Shown here one piece after another: positions 23,054-33,930 of a DNA stretch of 64,000 nt. The position numbers were made by a program, and so were the translations under genes. Location: positions 186,001 to 250,000 of the forward strand of contig NW_019173954.1 in NCBI RefSeq assembly GCF_001642475.1, written 5' to 3'. The stretch is from Fonsecaea monophora. Its lineage: Eukaryota > Ascomycota > Eurotiomycetes > Chaetothyriales > Herpotrichiellaceae. How positions within the stretch are numbered: the stretch's first letter is position 1; every line of letters starts with the position of its first letter. A model generated the notes under the pieces. The model ran no database searches and had not been told where the DNA came from. It saw nothing but the letters and a program-made list of their open reading frames with translations.

Positions 23054-25251
23054 TCAGGAGACGTAATTGATCGGCCCCTTGAGCTTGTTCCGCGGATCGT
23101 GCAGTTTCTTCAACGAGAGCAGTTTGGGGAGATGTTCGGCGTAGACCTAGGAAGTGGGTCAACACGGAAAGAAGGGTAATAATCACAAGTACTGAGGAGC
23201 CCGGTAGACAAGTAGTTTAGTACTCCAGGGGAAAGGGGGAACAGGTGAAAAACTCAAGGGAAAATACGATGTCGAGGAGAGTGTCGTCGGGGTGTTCAAC
23301 GGGGGCTTCTCCTTCAGATTTTCCTTTTCCGTTTCTTGGGGAGGTTCAGGATATTCAGGAAGAGGGAGAGGTGTGGAGAGAGAGAGAATGTGTGCGTGTG
23401 ATTATCAGGTTGAGAGAGCGCAGAAACTATGTGATGGGATGGGATGAGTCTGGCACGGTCACTCACATCTTTCAGGTCATGGTACTCTTCCAGCGCGTTT
23501 GGCGCGTAGCGGATCCTCTGGTCGCCGTGTCCGTCGAAGACGATGCGCGGGGCGTCGTGGAGGAGTTGTCGCGCTGTGGTAAGTTTGTCGCTGTCGTCGT
23601 AGTCACCATCATCACCGCCACCGCCTCCATTACTCCCTTCTTCGGCCTCTGTGCTTTTGCCCCCAGCAGTAGCACCAGTTGTTGCATCACACCCGGCCGC
23701 GCAGATGATCGTGTTCTTCATCCTCAGCGGCCGCGGCCAGGCCGATGCCCCAGCCCCGCTCGTCGAATCCCGCGTGCAGAGACACTCGAAGACGAGTTGG
23801 GCGCTGTTGGCGATCGAGCGGTCGCCGGTGGCGCCGACGTGGTCGAACCAACGCACCGCGCCGAGGATCGTTTCTTCGCTCAGTGTCTCCACGATCAGGG
23901 GCTGCCACAGTGTCTTGAATCGGCCTTTGAGAGCGGTGGTTTGTTCTATTGATCAGCGAACCCCTGGGCCAACCTCGTAGAGGTGGCACGTTGGGGGTTG
24001 GATATGTTAGTATTTCTTCTTTTCTTTGGGGGGGTTTTTTTTACAAAGCATCGACGTATTGAGTGACTTCTCTCTCAGCCATGTATCTCTTTCTGCTGCA
24101 CCTGTCTTTTATCTGGGCTGCCGCAAAGAAAAGTGTTGGGCGAGATTAGGCGTTCATGAGATGGATTTTGGGCGCAGAGAGCTAACAAACTTACCGTGCA
24201 TCTGCGAGACACCGCGTAGATTGGTGACTCGTGTCATGTCCATCGCCCCAGGAACATCAAGCGCCCACTTGAACCCTTCTTCCGACCGGCCGTGCTCACG
24301 GCCCAGAGCGTCGAACGCCTGCACGATCAGCAGATCTTCCGTCGCGCCCATGTGCGCCGCTTGTTCTTTCTTCACCACGTACAGGTCCATCGAGACCTGG
24401 GGTGCCAGAGTCTCCGAGCGGGCGTTCATGGACGCAATGCTCCCGGCCACGAGGGCGAGCTGGCGCCGCGGGACGATGATGGGCCCAGCGTAGATGTCCT
24501 GGGGACACGGGTGGGCGCGCAGCTTGAACTTGGTGACGACGCAGAAACTCGCGCCGGCGCCGCGCAAGGTCCACAGCAGGTCGGGATCCTGCGAGGCCCA
24601 AAGGACAGTCCCGTCCATCTTGACGACCTCTGCGTCGAGCATGTTGGCCGGGTCTGACGTGTTGCCGTATTGGCGGGCCAGCCAGGAGAAGCCTCCCGAG
24701 AGGATGCTGCCCCCGATTCCCAGAGCTGGTGTACGTGCAGCGACGACTATTTTCCTCATCAAGAAGAGACAGGAATATTCAGTTAGCCGAGATTCAATCA
24801 CTTCACCATTGTGTTTTTTGTTTTCGAGGGAACAAGGGTGGTGGGGTATTCCACGTCGTCGTTATATACCGTGATATTCTGGAGCCACTCGATCCATCTT
24901 CTCATAGTAATCCCTCCAGAGCTGTCCCGCGCCCAGTGTTAAGATCTCCTTTTCGCGATCCCAGCTGAACTCGTCGAACGCCTCCATGCTGATGAGCACG
25001 TCCCTGGCCGAGGCCGAGCCATACCCGGAACTGCGAACCGCCATGTCCAGGTCCGAAGTCGACAGGTATTGCAGGACCTTTGACAGAGACTGTGTTGAGC
25101 CCGGCCGGACGACGAGACGGGGATGCAGGTTCTTCTGGGCCGCCCATGTCGAAGTATGTGAGTCGTACCGCTCTGATGATGGGAGGATGACTTCGGGCTC
25201 GGACAGCAGCGAGCGAAGGTGGTCCAGCTGCTCAGTAATAGACTCCGCCAT
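23054..25251 (-). CDS. FAD-linked oxidoreductase (FAD_binding_4 plus BBE domains)
   Basis: Four exons on the minus strand (25251-24870, 24746-24195, 23945-23467, 23146-23054) give 501 residues. The introns are 123, 249 and 320 bp. The FAD-binding PCMH-type fold starts near residue 35 (NLHPRLVVRPGSTQSLSKVL) and includes RTPALGIGGSILSGGFSWL. The C-terminal berberine-bridge (BBE) segment reads EYHDLKDVYAEHLPKLLSLK...LKGPINY across the last splice site. In many relatives a His after the RSGG motif binds FAD covalently. Here the position reads VRSSGYGS, so covalent attachment there is unlikely; I believe the fungal subfamily shares this. There is no signal peptide, unlike many secreted BBE oxidases. 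A Gly/Asp-rich insert (about residues 390-425) is disordered. No pathway partner lies nearby, so the substrate is unknown. Confidence 0.9.
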
Positions 25252-26172
25252 TGTGTCTGATGAAATAGCTCGTTGATACCAAAGCCACGGGGCGTGAACG
25301 CAAAACGAGGTCTCGAGTTGATTGAAGAAGATTGTAGAAAGGAGCGCTTGTTGCTTGCTCCTCCTTCGAGCCTTTTTACCTTTTTTTCCCTTTGTGCCTG
25401 CTAGGGGAGTGAGATTTGGGAAGAGGGAGACTGAAAGGCCTGACATCGTGGGACATTTATCGCTTCTTGAATCCCTGACTGTAGTGCTGATTACAAGGAA
25501 ATTTACTCTCCACGGTAAGATCGTGATCCGTTTTGATCCTATGCGGCTGTATACCTGCAGCACCGCACATGTTTTGTCCAACCATGGCTCGTGAGAGGGC
25601 GGGTGTAGCGGACCGCTATCCTTGCCTAGATGAAGCAGTTCAGGCGTTGCAGAAGAGTCGACGTGGATTCTTGGGGGCAGGACGCCTCAATTGTCCTCTC
25701 CCTCGCGGGTTTTCCGTGACCTGGTGGTGCGCTGGTTGTGTGCAACATATCGCTGACCGGCGCGCCTGGTCGGCTTATCCCCTAGAGAAGTAGTCGATGA
25801 TGCCTTTGAAGGAGGGAATGCCTTGTATACCTGGCTGCATTGGGGTTTACAGGCATGGTATTGTGAACAGCTCTACGAGTAGGAAGGCAGAGGTGGTGGT
25901 TGTAGCTTAGCGCAGCCTCGAAACTGCGCAAGGCTGAGTTCAAACACAAACAACAAAAGAGAAAACACGACCAATAATGGCGCCACTGTCATTGACACTT
26001 GATGATTCCTTGTTCGTACATAGATGATCGCGTCTCGCTCCACTTTATGGCGAGCCGTATAAGATCAAGCAAGATCTTTCAGATGAGCCGCCCCCCGGTC
26101 CTGTACGCCTGTTTATTGAACAGTAGGGTGTGATCAATAATGCACAGGCGAGTCCGGATGACGAAACTGTCT
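25252..26172. other. Intergenic: oxidase promoter and fip1 3' flank
   Basis: Gap between two leftward genes. I see no supported gene. A weak tRNA-like pattern at 25892-25955 was rejected for lack of an acceptor stem. Confidence 0.6.
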
Positions 26173-27178
26173 CTACCAATTTCTCCTCCCACCTTTTCCT
26201 CTTCCACGGCCACCAAAGCCTCCTCCACCGCCTCCGCCTTGGTCAAATCCACCACCACCTCCGCCCCCTCCAAACGAAGCGGAGGGACCAGTAGGCGGTT
26301 GCGGCTGTCCCATCATTGGCCCTCCTCCACCTGCCATGAACTGCATGAACTGAGCCGGGTCCATAGTCGTTGGATCCAGCCCTTGAGACGTCATGGCAGC
26401 GAACATCTGCTGCATTTGCGCTTCGTTGGGCATCGCCATTTGTGACATATCCGCTGCCGGCGCACCTGGCAAGGCGGGCATCCCAGGCATGCCACCCCCG
26501 GGGATACCTTCCACAAACGCTTTCATCTGTTCTGCTTGTTGTGTGATCTCTTTCACTTCTTTAGGCATCTGCTGCTGTTTCAGGCAGTAAGAAGCCCAGG
26601 TAAACTCGTCAAATCCATAGTTGAAATAGTCCGTTATATCAGCACCGGGCTTTCGCCATGGCTTTGATGATTCCGAGGGAAAGTCAACATCGAAATCTGT
26701 AGACATGATGGGCTTGCCAGTGGCTGGGTGCACCGGATTTCCGTTCGGATCGATCTTGGACGTGTGTCGAGCTGGGTAGTCGGTGCCAGGACGATCATTG
26801 GGAGGTTGGGATCCACCTCTGATATCTGCGGGCGTGCCTGCTTTCATTGCTGGTGTCGGTGTTGATGACGATTTCCGTATATCTGCGCCAGTTTGTGCTA
26901 AACCAGGAAGCCGCTTCGTCTGAGAACTTTGTCCTGAGCCTGGCTCTGGTTTAGGCTCGTCCTTGACGTCGATGATGAAGTCGACATCGTCCTGGATGCT
27001 GTCAGTCCCCTTGCCGTCTCTTTGGAAGCGCATCTCATACATCGTCGTCTTCCTCTTCGACTTCCTCGCCCTCCTCTTCACCATCCTCACCATCCTCCAT
27101 CTTCACCTCACTCTGATGCCTCTGGGCGTTCGACTCATCGTGCTCCGGGTAGATATCGTCTTCGTCCGAGTCCATCAT
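26173..27178 (-). CDS. fip1: Fip1, pre-mRNA polyadenylation factor subunit (5' structure uncertain)
   Basis: The Fip1 core motif KPWRKPGADITDYFNYGFDE, followed by FTWASYCLKQQ, is unmistakable. It is preceded by DVDFIIDVKDEPKPEPG and followed by a Met/Pro/Gly-rich tail ending in poly-Gly and RGRGKGGRR. Fip1 links poly(A) polymerase to the cleavage and polyadenylation factor in the nucleus. An acidic N-terminal stretch of the expected type starts at the ATG at 27178 (MMDSDEDDIYPE) and runs to an acidic tract, EEEGEEVEEEDDD. It then hits a stop in a different frame from the core. The obvious 42-nt GT-AG intron (donor at about 27042) does not join the two frames. Starting at the ATG at 27042 instead gives a shorter 289-residue protein with the whole core. 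The 3' part is secure; the first exon and junction are not. Confidence 0.82.
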
Positions 27179-27513
27179 CTTGTCGACCCAGATGATGCGC
27201 GCACCGAAAGTGGGGGAGGGAAACAGGCCGTCGCAAGGCTGGTATTTGACGGTGGAGTGAAACACGCGCAGAATGTTTGTTACGTTTGCTTGTTTTGCGA
27301 TGGAGCTTGGAAAGTTTGCGGCGTTTCCTGTCCAATCATTATCGGAGCTCCGCCGAGGAAAGTCTAACGAGCGGATGGTTCGAGAAAAAGTCCCCCCAGG
27401 ACCTCTTGAAAAGTGATCCATCTGTTTACAGACCTTTGTGTGATTCTACCTCTTCCTCATACCATAGTCCATCCTATCTTAGACCTGCACCAGATCTCTC
27501 CCATTCAGTCAAG
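27179..27513. promoter_or_regulatory. Divergent fip1/hsp10 promoter with heat-shock-like element
   Basis: 335-bp shared upstream region. A near-consensus heat-shock element (GATggTTCgaGAA) lies at 27374-27386, about 130 bp before the hsp10 start codon. A CCAAT box is at 27333-27337. Both fit a heat-inducible chaperonin gene; function is inferred. Confidence 0.5.
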
Positions 27514-27977
27514 ATGGTAAGTTATCTTCCCTGCGGACATGTGTCTAAAAGCCACTGTTTGCGCCGCTCTCCCTCGTAACCAGTATTGATTGACAAACCA
27601 CCTCGCGCAGACTACCGCAATCAAGAGCATCCGATCCCTCGTCCCTCTTCTCGACCGCGTTCTCGTCCAACGAATCAAGGCCGAGTCAAGAACAGCTGCT
27701 GGCATCTACCTCCCCGAAAGCAGCGTCAAGGAGCTGAACGAGGCAAAGGTCCTGGCCGTGGGACCTGGTGGATTCGACAAGGATGGAAAGAGGATGGCAA
27801 TGAGCGTCCAGGAGGGTGACAAGGTGTTGATTCCTCAGTATGGCGGAAGCCCGGTGAAAGTGGGAGAAGAGGAATTCCATCTGTTCCGGGATCACGAGTA
27901 CGTGCAATTCACGTTATGGACGGGACGCAAATCGTGTGCTAATGGCATCAAGGCTTCTCGCAAAGATCAACGAATAA
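27514..27977 (+). CDS. hsp10: Mitochondrial 10-kDa chaperonin (GroES/Cpn10)
   Basis: Three exons (27514-27516, 27611-27897, 27953-27977) give 104 residues, the usual HSP10 length. The first coding exon is only the start codon: ATG is followed at once by the donor GTAAGT, and a 94-bp intron ends at 27610. The second intron is 55 bp. The protein has the GroES signature (SLVPLLDRVLVQR), the mobile loop ending in GIYLPE, and the dome region. It ends LFRDHELLAKINE after the last splice. It caps the HSP60 folding chamber in the mitochondrial matrix; as in other fungi the N-terminus probably acts as an uncleaved targeting signal. It shares a divergent promoter with fip1 that carries a heat-shock-like element, and is convergent with exo84. 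Confidence 0.95.
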
Positions 27978-28279
27978 ACCACACCTGCGATATCTCCCTA
28001 GTTTCCGAGCCCTGCTCCTCAGACAAGCCCAAGTCGCTACTCGACGACTATCGAAAGGACGGACTCATCATCTGTACACCATGTATCATCATCGCAGTAC
28101 TCCTGCGTGTCAACATCAAAGCTTGCGACCGTGCGACATGGGGCAATGCGGAAGAAAATTTTCCATTCCAGCATGAGCGAAAAGCGCCGGGAGTCAGTTG
28201 TGCAATTTTGCATATACCATTGTGTAGATTTGAAAGGAGTACCAATATATTTGCCTTCTCCGCTCAACATGTAATTTCT
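27978..28279. other. Intergenic region between convergent hsp10 and exo84
   Basis: 302 bp forming the 3' ends of both genes; nothing else seen. Confidence 0.7.
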
Positions 28280-30352
28280 TCACGTCGCACCTCTGGTCCG
28301 TGACTTTGACCGGCTCCCCTGCTTCGTCCCGGCAGAAGTGTTTCCACCTGGCTTTGCAGTGCTAGGCAGATCCCTGACCTCCAGCTCACGCCCAATAACC
28401 TCTCTAAAATCCAGACCAGAATTGCCCAACATCTCCCGCTCGTGCTGCCACACCACGTCCATACATTCTCTCCACAACTTTCCTTGCTTCTCAATTGCAC
28501 TCAACTGCCTGACTAGCAAGGTGTTGAACGTCTCCAAATGCGTGTCGGCCCATTTGACGCAAGCGCTGATGGTCAACGGTGAAAAGGCCGCTTGATATAT
28601 AAGCACAGTGTTCTTCACAATAGTAAAGTAAACGTAAGAGATGGAAAAGACATAGCGGTGCAGATCACCCTCGAAAACGCATTGCCGCGCTCTTTTGATG
28701 AGGGTCTCGCTCCGAGCGTTGAGGTAGGCTTCTCTTGCACGATCCTCAAATCCGAGGCGGATGAGATAGCCGACCTTGCGTTTCGTGGCTTCCATGAAAG
28801 ATGGAGTCTCAATCAGTTCCCGGCTGAGCACAGTGGCAAGCTTGCCGGCGCGCTCATCAACCTTGACGCTGATGAGCTCTTGTGCGATCGAATTGCCCTT
28901 CAAGCTCTTAGCAATTTTCCGTAACTTTTCGACCTTTTCGACAGCTTCATCGAAGCGTTGTAGGGAAATTTCAATGTCCAAATCGTCTATTTGTCCCTCA
29001 ACCCAGCGGAAATTCTGTTGTCGGCCATCAACTTCTATGAGGATATCGGGCTTGTCCTTGGAGGAGTTGATGCTTTCGATGATTTCGGTGTTCTTCGCCG
29101 ATGCTGGGTCGCGGGCTGCAAAGTAGTTGAGGCTTTCGGACTGGAGTGGATTGCTTTGCTCCTCCTGCGTTTTGGCAGCTTTCCGAACGTCCTCGGATGC
29201 CTTTCTGAGAGCCATCAATAGACTGCCTTTGGCCTTTTCGTCACGTTTCTCGTGTCGGTAGGTGAGCGACCGTCCACCAGATCTGATTGCCAGTGCAGAG
29301 GCAATGGCCTTTTCCTCAGCTGGTGTTGTGGCCCCGGCATTCGCTACGCTAGCCGCCATGTCGATGATCTCAATGTCCTGAAGTGGCCAGCATTCCTCGG
29401 CCACCAATTTCGTTGGGGCGGGTCCCTGTTGAGGTGCATTGGGATCTACCCGCTTACGTTTCTTCGAAGCAACAAGAAGATGGTCGTTCAGAAGCACGAT
29501 ATGAACAGGCCGTTTTGGTTTCCAAGTAGCCGAGTCCAGCTCAATCCAAGCACCCGTCTCCGCAATGATATGCCGGCCAGGAGTAGCTGGCAAAAACTTT
29601 TGAGATTTCTCGATATTCTTCCACAGTGATTGTAGTTGAATGTTCCACATGTGCTCCAAATTCGCTACCGACGTCCTGTTTGTATTTCTCCTGGATAGTG
29701 AACCCCCATTCAGGTCGGGTGAGATGGGTGTGCTTGCGGTTCCCCCATTCCCCGTTCCCAGAGTGCCGGTCAGCTCGGTCATAAGGCCCTGAAGAATACC
29801 CATCTCGGCCTTCAACTTTTCCGCCTCTTTACTGATCTTGATGAATTGTGTTCTGTTCTGGTAGACGCTCTGCTTCAGCTCTTGAGAGTTGTGATGCTTG
29901 AGCCGCTGCAGACTGTTCTGATATTCCTGAATATCTTGTTCTGAGGCATTTGCAAGGAGATCTGTGACATAACGTTCGTGTTGAAGGTTCGGATCTCGGA
30001 GGATATCGTTATCGACGACAAGAGGACGTGAGGTTGATCCTGCTCCAGGTCGGCGTGGAGAACCGCCTCCAGAGCGACGCTTCAGGGTACCAGCTCCTGG
30101 TAGCGCGGGGACAGCGGGAGCCCCGAGGTTGCTGAAGTCAGGGAGTTGATTATATCTTGTCGAATAACGTCGTTTGACGAGGTCAGAGGTCTCGGTTGGC
30201 GCGTTGCGCTCTCGCGGCACAGCCAGGGTATTGCCAGATTTGTTCTGCGGAGGCCCTGGTTTGCCAATACCAGGACCAGAGGCATTTTGAGGTGCGCTGA
30301 TAGTCGGGCGGTCTTTACGCTTCTTCCGCAACGTGAGACCCCTGGGGTCCAT
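28280..30352 (-). CDS. exo84: Exo84, exocyst complex subunit
   Basis: Single-exon gene of 690 residues from the ATG at 30352; the frame upstream has only non-ATG codons. The N-terminus (MDPRGLTLRKKRKDRPTISA) is the typical basic start of fungal Exo84. Residues ~1-115 are disordered. A coiled-coil region (~120-195) contains DPNLQHERYVTDLLANASEQ. A PH domain spans ~245-345 (GAWIELDS, VHIVLLNDHLLVASKKRKR), and a long helical Exo84 C-terminal domain follows. Exo84 is part of the octameric tether that docks secretory vesicles at the plasma membrane, for example at hyphal tips. Its PH-like domain is linked to Rho/Ral-type GTPase or lipid contact in other species. The length matches fungal orthologs, and I see no need for introns. 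Confidence 0.93.
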   Translation of the reverse strand: MDPRGLTLRKKRKDRPTISAPQNASGPGIGKPGPPQNKSGNTLAVPRERNAPTETSDLVKRRYSTRYNQLPDFSNLGAPAVPALPGAGTLKRRSGGGSPRRPGAGSTSRPLVVDNDILRDPNLQHERYVTDLLANASEQDIQEYQNSLQRLKHHNSQELKQSVYQNRTQFIKISKEAEKLKAEMGILQGLMTELTGTLGTGNGGTASTPISPDLNGGSLSRRNTNRTSVANLEHMWNIQLQSLWKNIEKSQKFLPATPGRHIIAETGAWIELDSATWKPKRPVHIVLLNDHLLVASKKRKRVDPNAPQQGPAPTKLVAEECWPLQDIEIIDMAASVANAGATTPAEEKAIASALAIRSGGRSLTYRHEKRDEKAKGSLLMALRKASEDVRKAAKTQEEQSNPLQSESLNYFAARDPASAKNTEIIESINSSKDKPDILIEVDGRQQNFRWVEGQIDDLDIEISLQRFDEAVEKVEKLRKIAKSLKGNSIAQELISVKVDERAGKLATVLSRELIETPSFMEATKRKVGYLIRLGFEDRAREAYLNARSETLIKRARQCVFEGDLHRYVFSISYVYFTIVKNTVLIYQAAFSPLTISACVKWADTHLETFNTLLVRQLSAIEKQGKLWRECMDVVWQHEREMLGNSGLDFREVIGRELEVRDLPSTAKPGGNTSAGTKQGSRSKSRTRGAT

Positions 30353-31656
30353 TATGACGATTCGAGTGGAGATGGATGAAGGAGAAGGAGAATAACTCGG
30401 AGCCTCAGGTCGTAGGAAAGAGAAACCGTTCAAAGTTCAGCCCGTTATGAAATGCGGGTCGTGCAGGTAATTGATTGACTCAATGTGCTGTGGTTGGAAG
30501 TCAGCGAGCAACACGACGAGTCTGTCGTTGCTGTCGCCTGCAGCCAAGGGATCAAGGAAATAAACTGGGGCGCCGAGAGCTCCTCTTGCTACTTTATCCA
30601 TAGTACGTAACTTTCAACCTTAACACAGCTACAGTGGTTTACGATTAAGCTTATTTGGGTCTTGTCGTACTTTATTTAACCTTACCATCACTGTTTCCTC
30701 CTTTCTCCTTATGCTTATATCATAAACCCAAAAGACATACCCGCTCAATGATATGGTATAAAATGACGGGAGGTGCTTCTATGATAATCTCATCACTTGA
30801 GCTCTCCTTTCTTCAGATTACCAGCTTTCCATCCCTCTTGACTCGTCAGTTCTTGTAGATTGCTCGCTGCTTTGGCAAGATGCAGCAAATAATCAACACC
30901 AATCACCCTATTCCGTTAGCTGCCTGCCTTATCCGCTACTTTTAGGATCACGGCCATGCCCCTTGTTATGAGCGTCAGACACCTATCAGTACAAGTGCTC
31001 AACCTCTGCTCAGCCTTACCCAAATTTCCTCGGCGACCGGAACATCTGCTGACGAGTTCTACCGCTATGGCTTACATGAGCCTCACATGGCACCTCTGCT
31101 CTTGAGATACGGCAAGTCGACGCGTTTATCTGCAGGAGAATCATCAATGTTGCATTCGTGTGCGAGCCACGTCGTGCCGGCGGCACGACAACCTCGTCGG
31201 ATAGACGGTACCTTCCGTATCGACATTAGCGGGGCGTCGGAGGGTATTAACCATATCTCGCAACTACAAGCAATCACCCTGGTATCTGATACCACTCTCG
31301 CCAGATAGCACCCAGTCACACATGGCATTCTAGAAGGGCCATTTCTTTGAGGCCGCATGTGTCCAATCACTTGGACAGCAATCTCGCCAACGAAAGATCG
31401 AGGTGACTTCGAAAACCCAGGCTAAGTTTCTTACCTTGACCAGGTTCAGCAATCTAAAGTCTTCGCCCATTCGCCCGTCGCGAACGCCTATCTAGGAATC
31501 GCTAAAAGGAGGTAGAGCTTGATGTGCTTATCTGCCCACAAGCTTCCATGCTTGTCGTTCTTTATCTTGGCCGGCCCAGCCCTCATGGCTGGGCTTGTCC
31601 TTTCCATTCTTTCTGTTTGATTCTTACCTTCCAGTGCCAGCAATCCAAAGCCCAAT
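30353..31656. other. Intergenic between divergent exo84 and the amino-acid permease
   Basis: 1.3 kb of promoter DNA for both genes. I see no supported gene. GATA-type sites cluster toward the permease start (separate entry). Confidence 0.6.
31303..31533. promoter_or_regulatory. GATA-site cluster upstream of the permease
   Basis: Three HGATAR-type sites lie within 360 bp of the permease ATG: AGATAG at 31303-31308, CTATCT at 31488-31493 and TTATCT at 31528-31533. A fourth, CTTATC, is further up at 30928-30933. Fungal amino-acid permeases are commonly controlled by the GATA factor AreA; that role is inferred. Confidence 0.4.
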
Positions 31657-33930
31657 ATGAGCGAACGTCGAGAGAGCCTGACCCTGCAGGACCCTGAGAA
31701 GCGAGCGAAGTCCGATGCAGTCGACCCGGCTAGCTTGGCTGACCACCTGCGTGGTCGCCAATTCAGCGTCGATGCCCACGATGTAGCCATTGTCGAGACC
31801 GACCAAGGCAAGCTGCACCGGAATCTGAGAGGTAGACATATGCAGATGATTGCTATGTAAGCCTTTTTTACCTAGGGAGCCCTCCTTCTATGGTCCCACC
31901 TTGGTGTCGACCATTGACTTCCTGTCACGGATCAACTCCTTCTCGGTGTTCGCTGGTACCAATGGATTTACTGATTATGATCTCAGTGGTGGCGCTATTG
32001 GTGCAGGTCTCTTCATCGGAAGTGGTAGCGCTTTCCAGACTGGCGGCCCTGGTGCTGTGCTCATCGGCTTTATGATCATTGGTGAGTGTCAAACAATGCA
32101 AATGATATGTGCTAGTCTAATACTTTCACGACAGGAGGCATGATGTACAGTTCATAAACTTCCCTCTCTGGCATGAGAATGTCCTAACTGACCTTGTTTA
32201 GATACCTCATGATGCAAGCGCTTGCCGAGTTGGCCGTCATGTATCCCATCAATGGAGCATTCACCATGTACATCTGCAGATTCATTGACCCTTCGTGGGG
32301 ATTTGCCTGCGGTTGGCAATACGGCATTGGCTGGCTCACGGTGCTTCCTTTTGAGATTTCAGCAGCTTGCAACGTGAGAATGTTCCTGGCCACCATGGAT
32401 CCCCACTGACAGCTGGCAAGATCATCCACTTTTGGACGGATGTAGAGAACGTCAATGATACCGCCTGGATCATCCCCTTGCTTTTTGCTCTTACTGTCAT
32501 TCAATACTTTGGTGTGAAGGGCTATGGAGAAGTAAGTGACCACATGTGCGGTCATCGGTGTTCGCTGCTCACCAGATTAGGTCGAGTTTGTCCTCAGCGC
32601 AATGAAGGTTATCGCTTGCGTCGGATTCATGATCCTAGGCATCATAATCGATTGTGGCGGTGTACCCACCGATCATCGAGGTTATATCGGAGCCAGATAT
32701 TGGTAAGGTCATGTCCAAGGCTCCTTACCACCCACATACTGACAGGGCTGTCTCGTTTTAGGCACCACCCATGGGCTGGTTTCCTTAATGGCTTCCACGG
32801 CTTCTGCACTGTCTTTGTCACAGCCTCGTTTGCTTTTGGCGGCACCGAACTCACTGGTCTGGCTGCTGCCGAGGCCCAAAACCCAAGGAGAGAAATCCCC
32901 AAGGCTACGAAACAAGTTGTGTGGCGTATCTGTATCTTTTATGTCATCAATCTCTTCCTAGTCGGCCTTATTGTGCCAGCAGACAGCCCGCTCTACAGCG
33001 GGGCTGGCGCCGAAAGTCGACATTCCCCGTTTGTGATTGCTATCGAACTGGCGGGCATCAAAGCGCTTCCGTCGATATTCAACGCCATGATTTTGATTTC
33101 GGTGATGAGTGTCGCCAACTCGTGCACATTTGCCTCTACCCGAACCTTCCAAGCATTGGCTCAACACGGTAAGACACATGATGTTGAGGTCTAATCTGAC
33201 CACCGCTGACCTGTTGGCACAGGTATGGGTCCCAAGCTGTTTGCCTACGTCGACAAGAAGGGCCGGCCTGTTGTCGTGACCCTCCTCCAACTTCTGTTTG
33301 GGTGTTTGGCATTCCTCAATTTGGACAAGAATGGAGGTGGCAACGTTTTCAACTGGCTTCTGGCCTTGTCTGGTCTCTCTTCTTTCTTCATCTTCGGCAG
33401 CATCGCAGTCGCGCACATTCGCTTCCGGGCGGCATGGTAAGCTGTCACAAACTCTTTCGTCATTGAGCTCCGCAAGCTAAAAGTGGCACTCTCGCAGGAA
33501 ACTTCAGGGACACAGCGTCGATGAGCTCCCGTTCAAAGCTGCCTTCGGTATCTACGGCTCTTACGTCTGCGCTGTCATGAACTTTGTGTGTTTGGCCGCC
33601 CAATTCTACGTGGCCCTCTACCCGGTCGGAGGACCCAATCTCGACCCGACCATCTTCTTCCAGGACTACCTCGCGGGTCCTTTCCTCGTCGTCCTCTACC
33701 TAGGCTGGAAGATCTGGTCCTGGTTCATGCAAAAGGAGCATCGCCCGCTGTACATCAAAATCAAGGACATTGACATCTACACGGGCATGCGCGAGGGCCA
33801 GGCCGATCTCATTAGCGGGCCGGGTGTCTCGGAAGAACAGCGCAGGGAAAGTATCGCTGAGCTGCAGGAGGAGAAGAAAAAGAAGGGTGCCATGGATTAC
33901 GTCAAGGCTGTGGTCCACTCGATCTTCTGA
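31657..33930 (+). CDS. Amino-acid permease, YAT/GAP1 type
   Basis: Nine exons: 31657-31856, 31987-32081, 32135-32144, 32202-32373, 32421-32531, 32581-32702, 32762-33168, 33223-33436 and 33498-33930. They give 587 residues with every junction in phase. Exon 3 is only 10 nt, yet it supplies the conserved GGM of the second membrane helix. The cytosolic N-terminus is followed by LRGRHMQMIAIGGAIGAGLF, the family's first-helix signature. FGGTELTGLAAAE and the C-terminal PLYIKIKDIDIYTG motif follow, the latter typical of GAP1-like permeases. About twelve membrane helices are expected. The protein imports amino acids by proton symport at the plasma membrane; specificity cannot be read from sequence. 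It converges with the GH1 gene. Confidence 0.94.

Noticed and set aside
25892..25955. tRNA-like pattern (TAGCTTAGCGCAG followed by GAGTTCAAAC)
   Set aside because: The ends cannot form an acceptor stem and the B-box match is poor.
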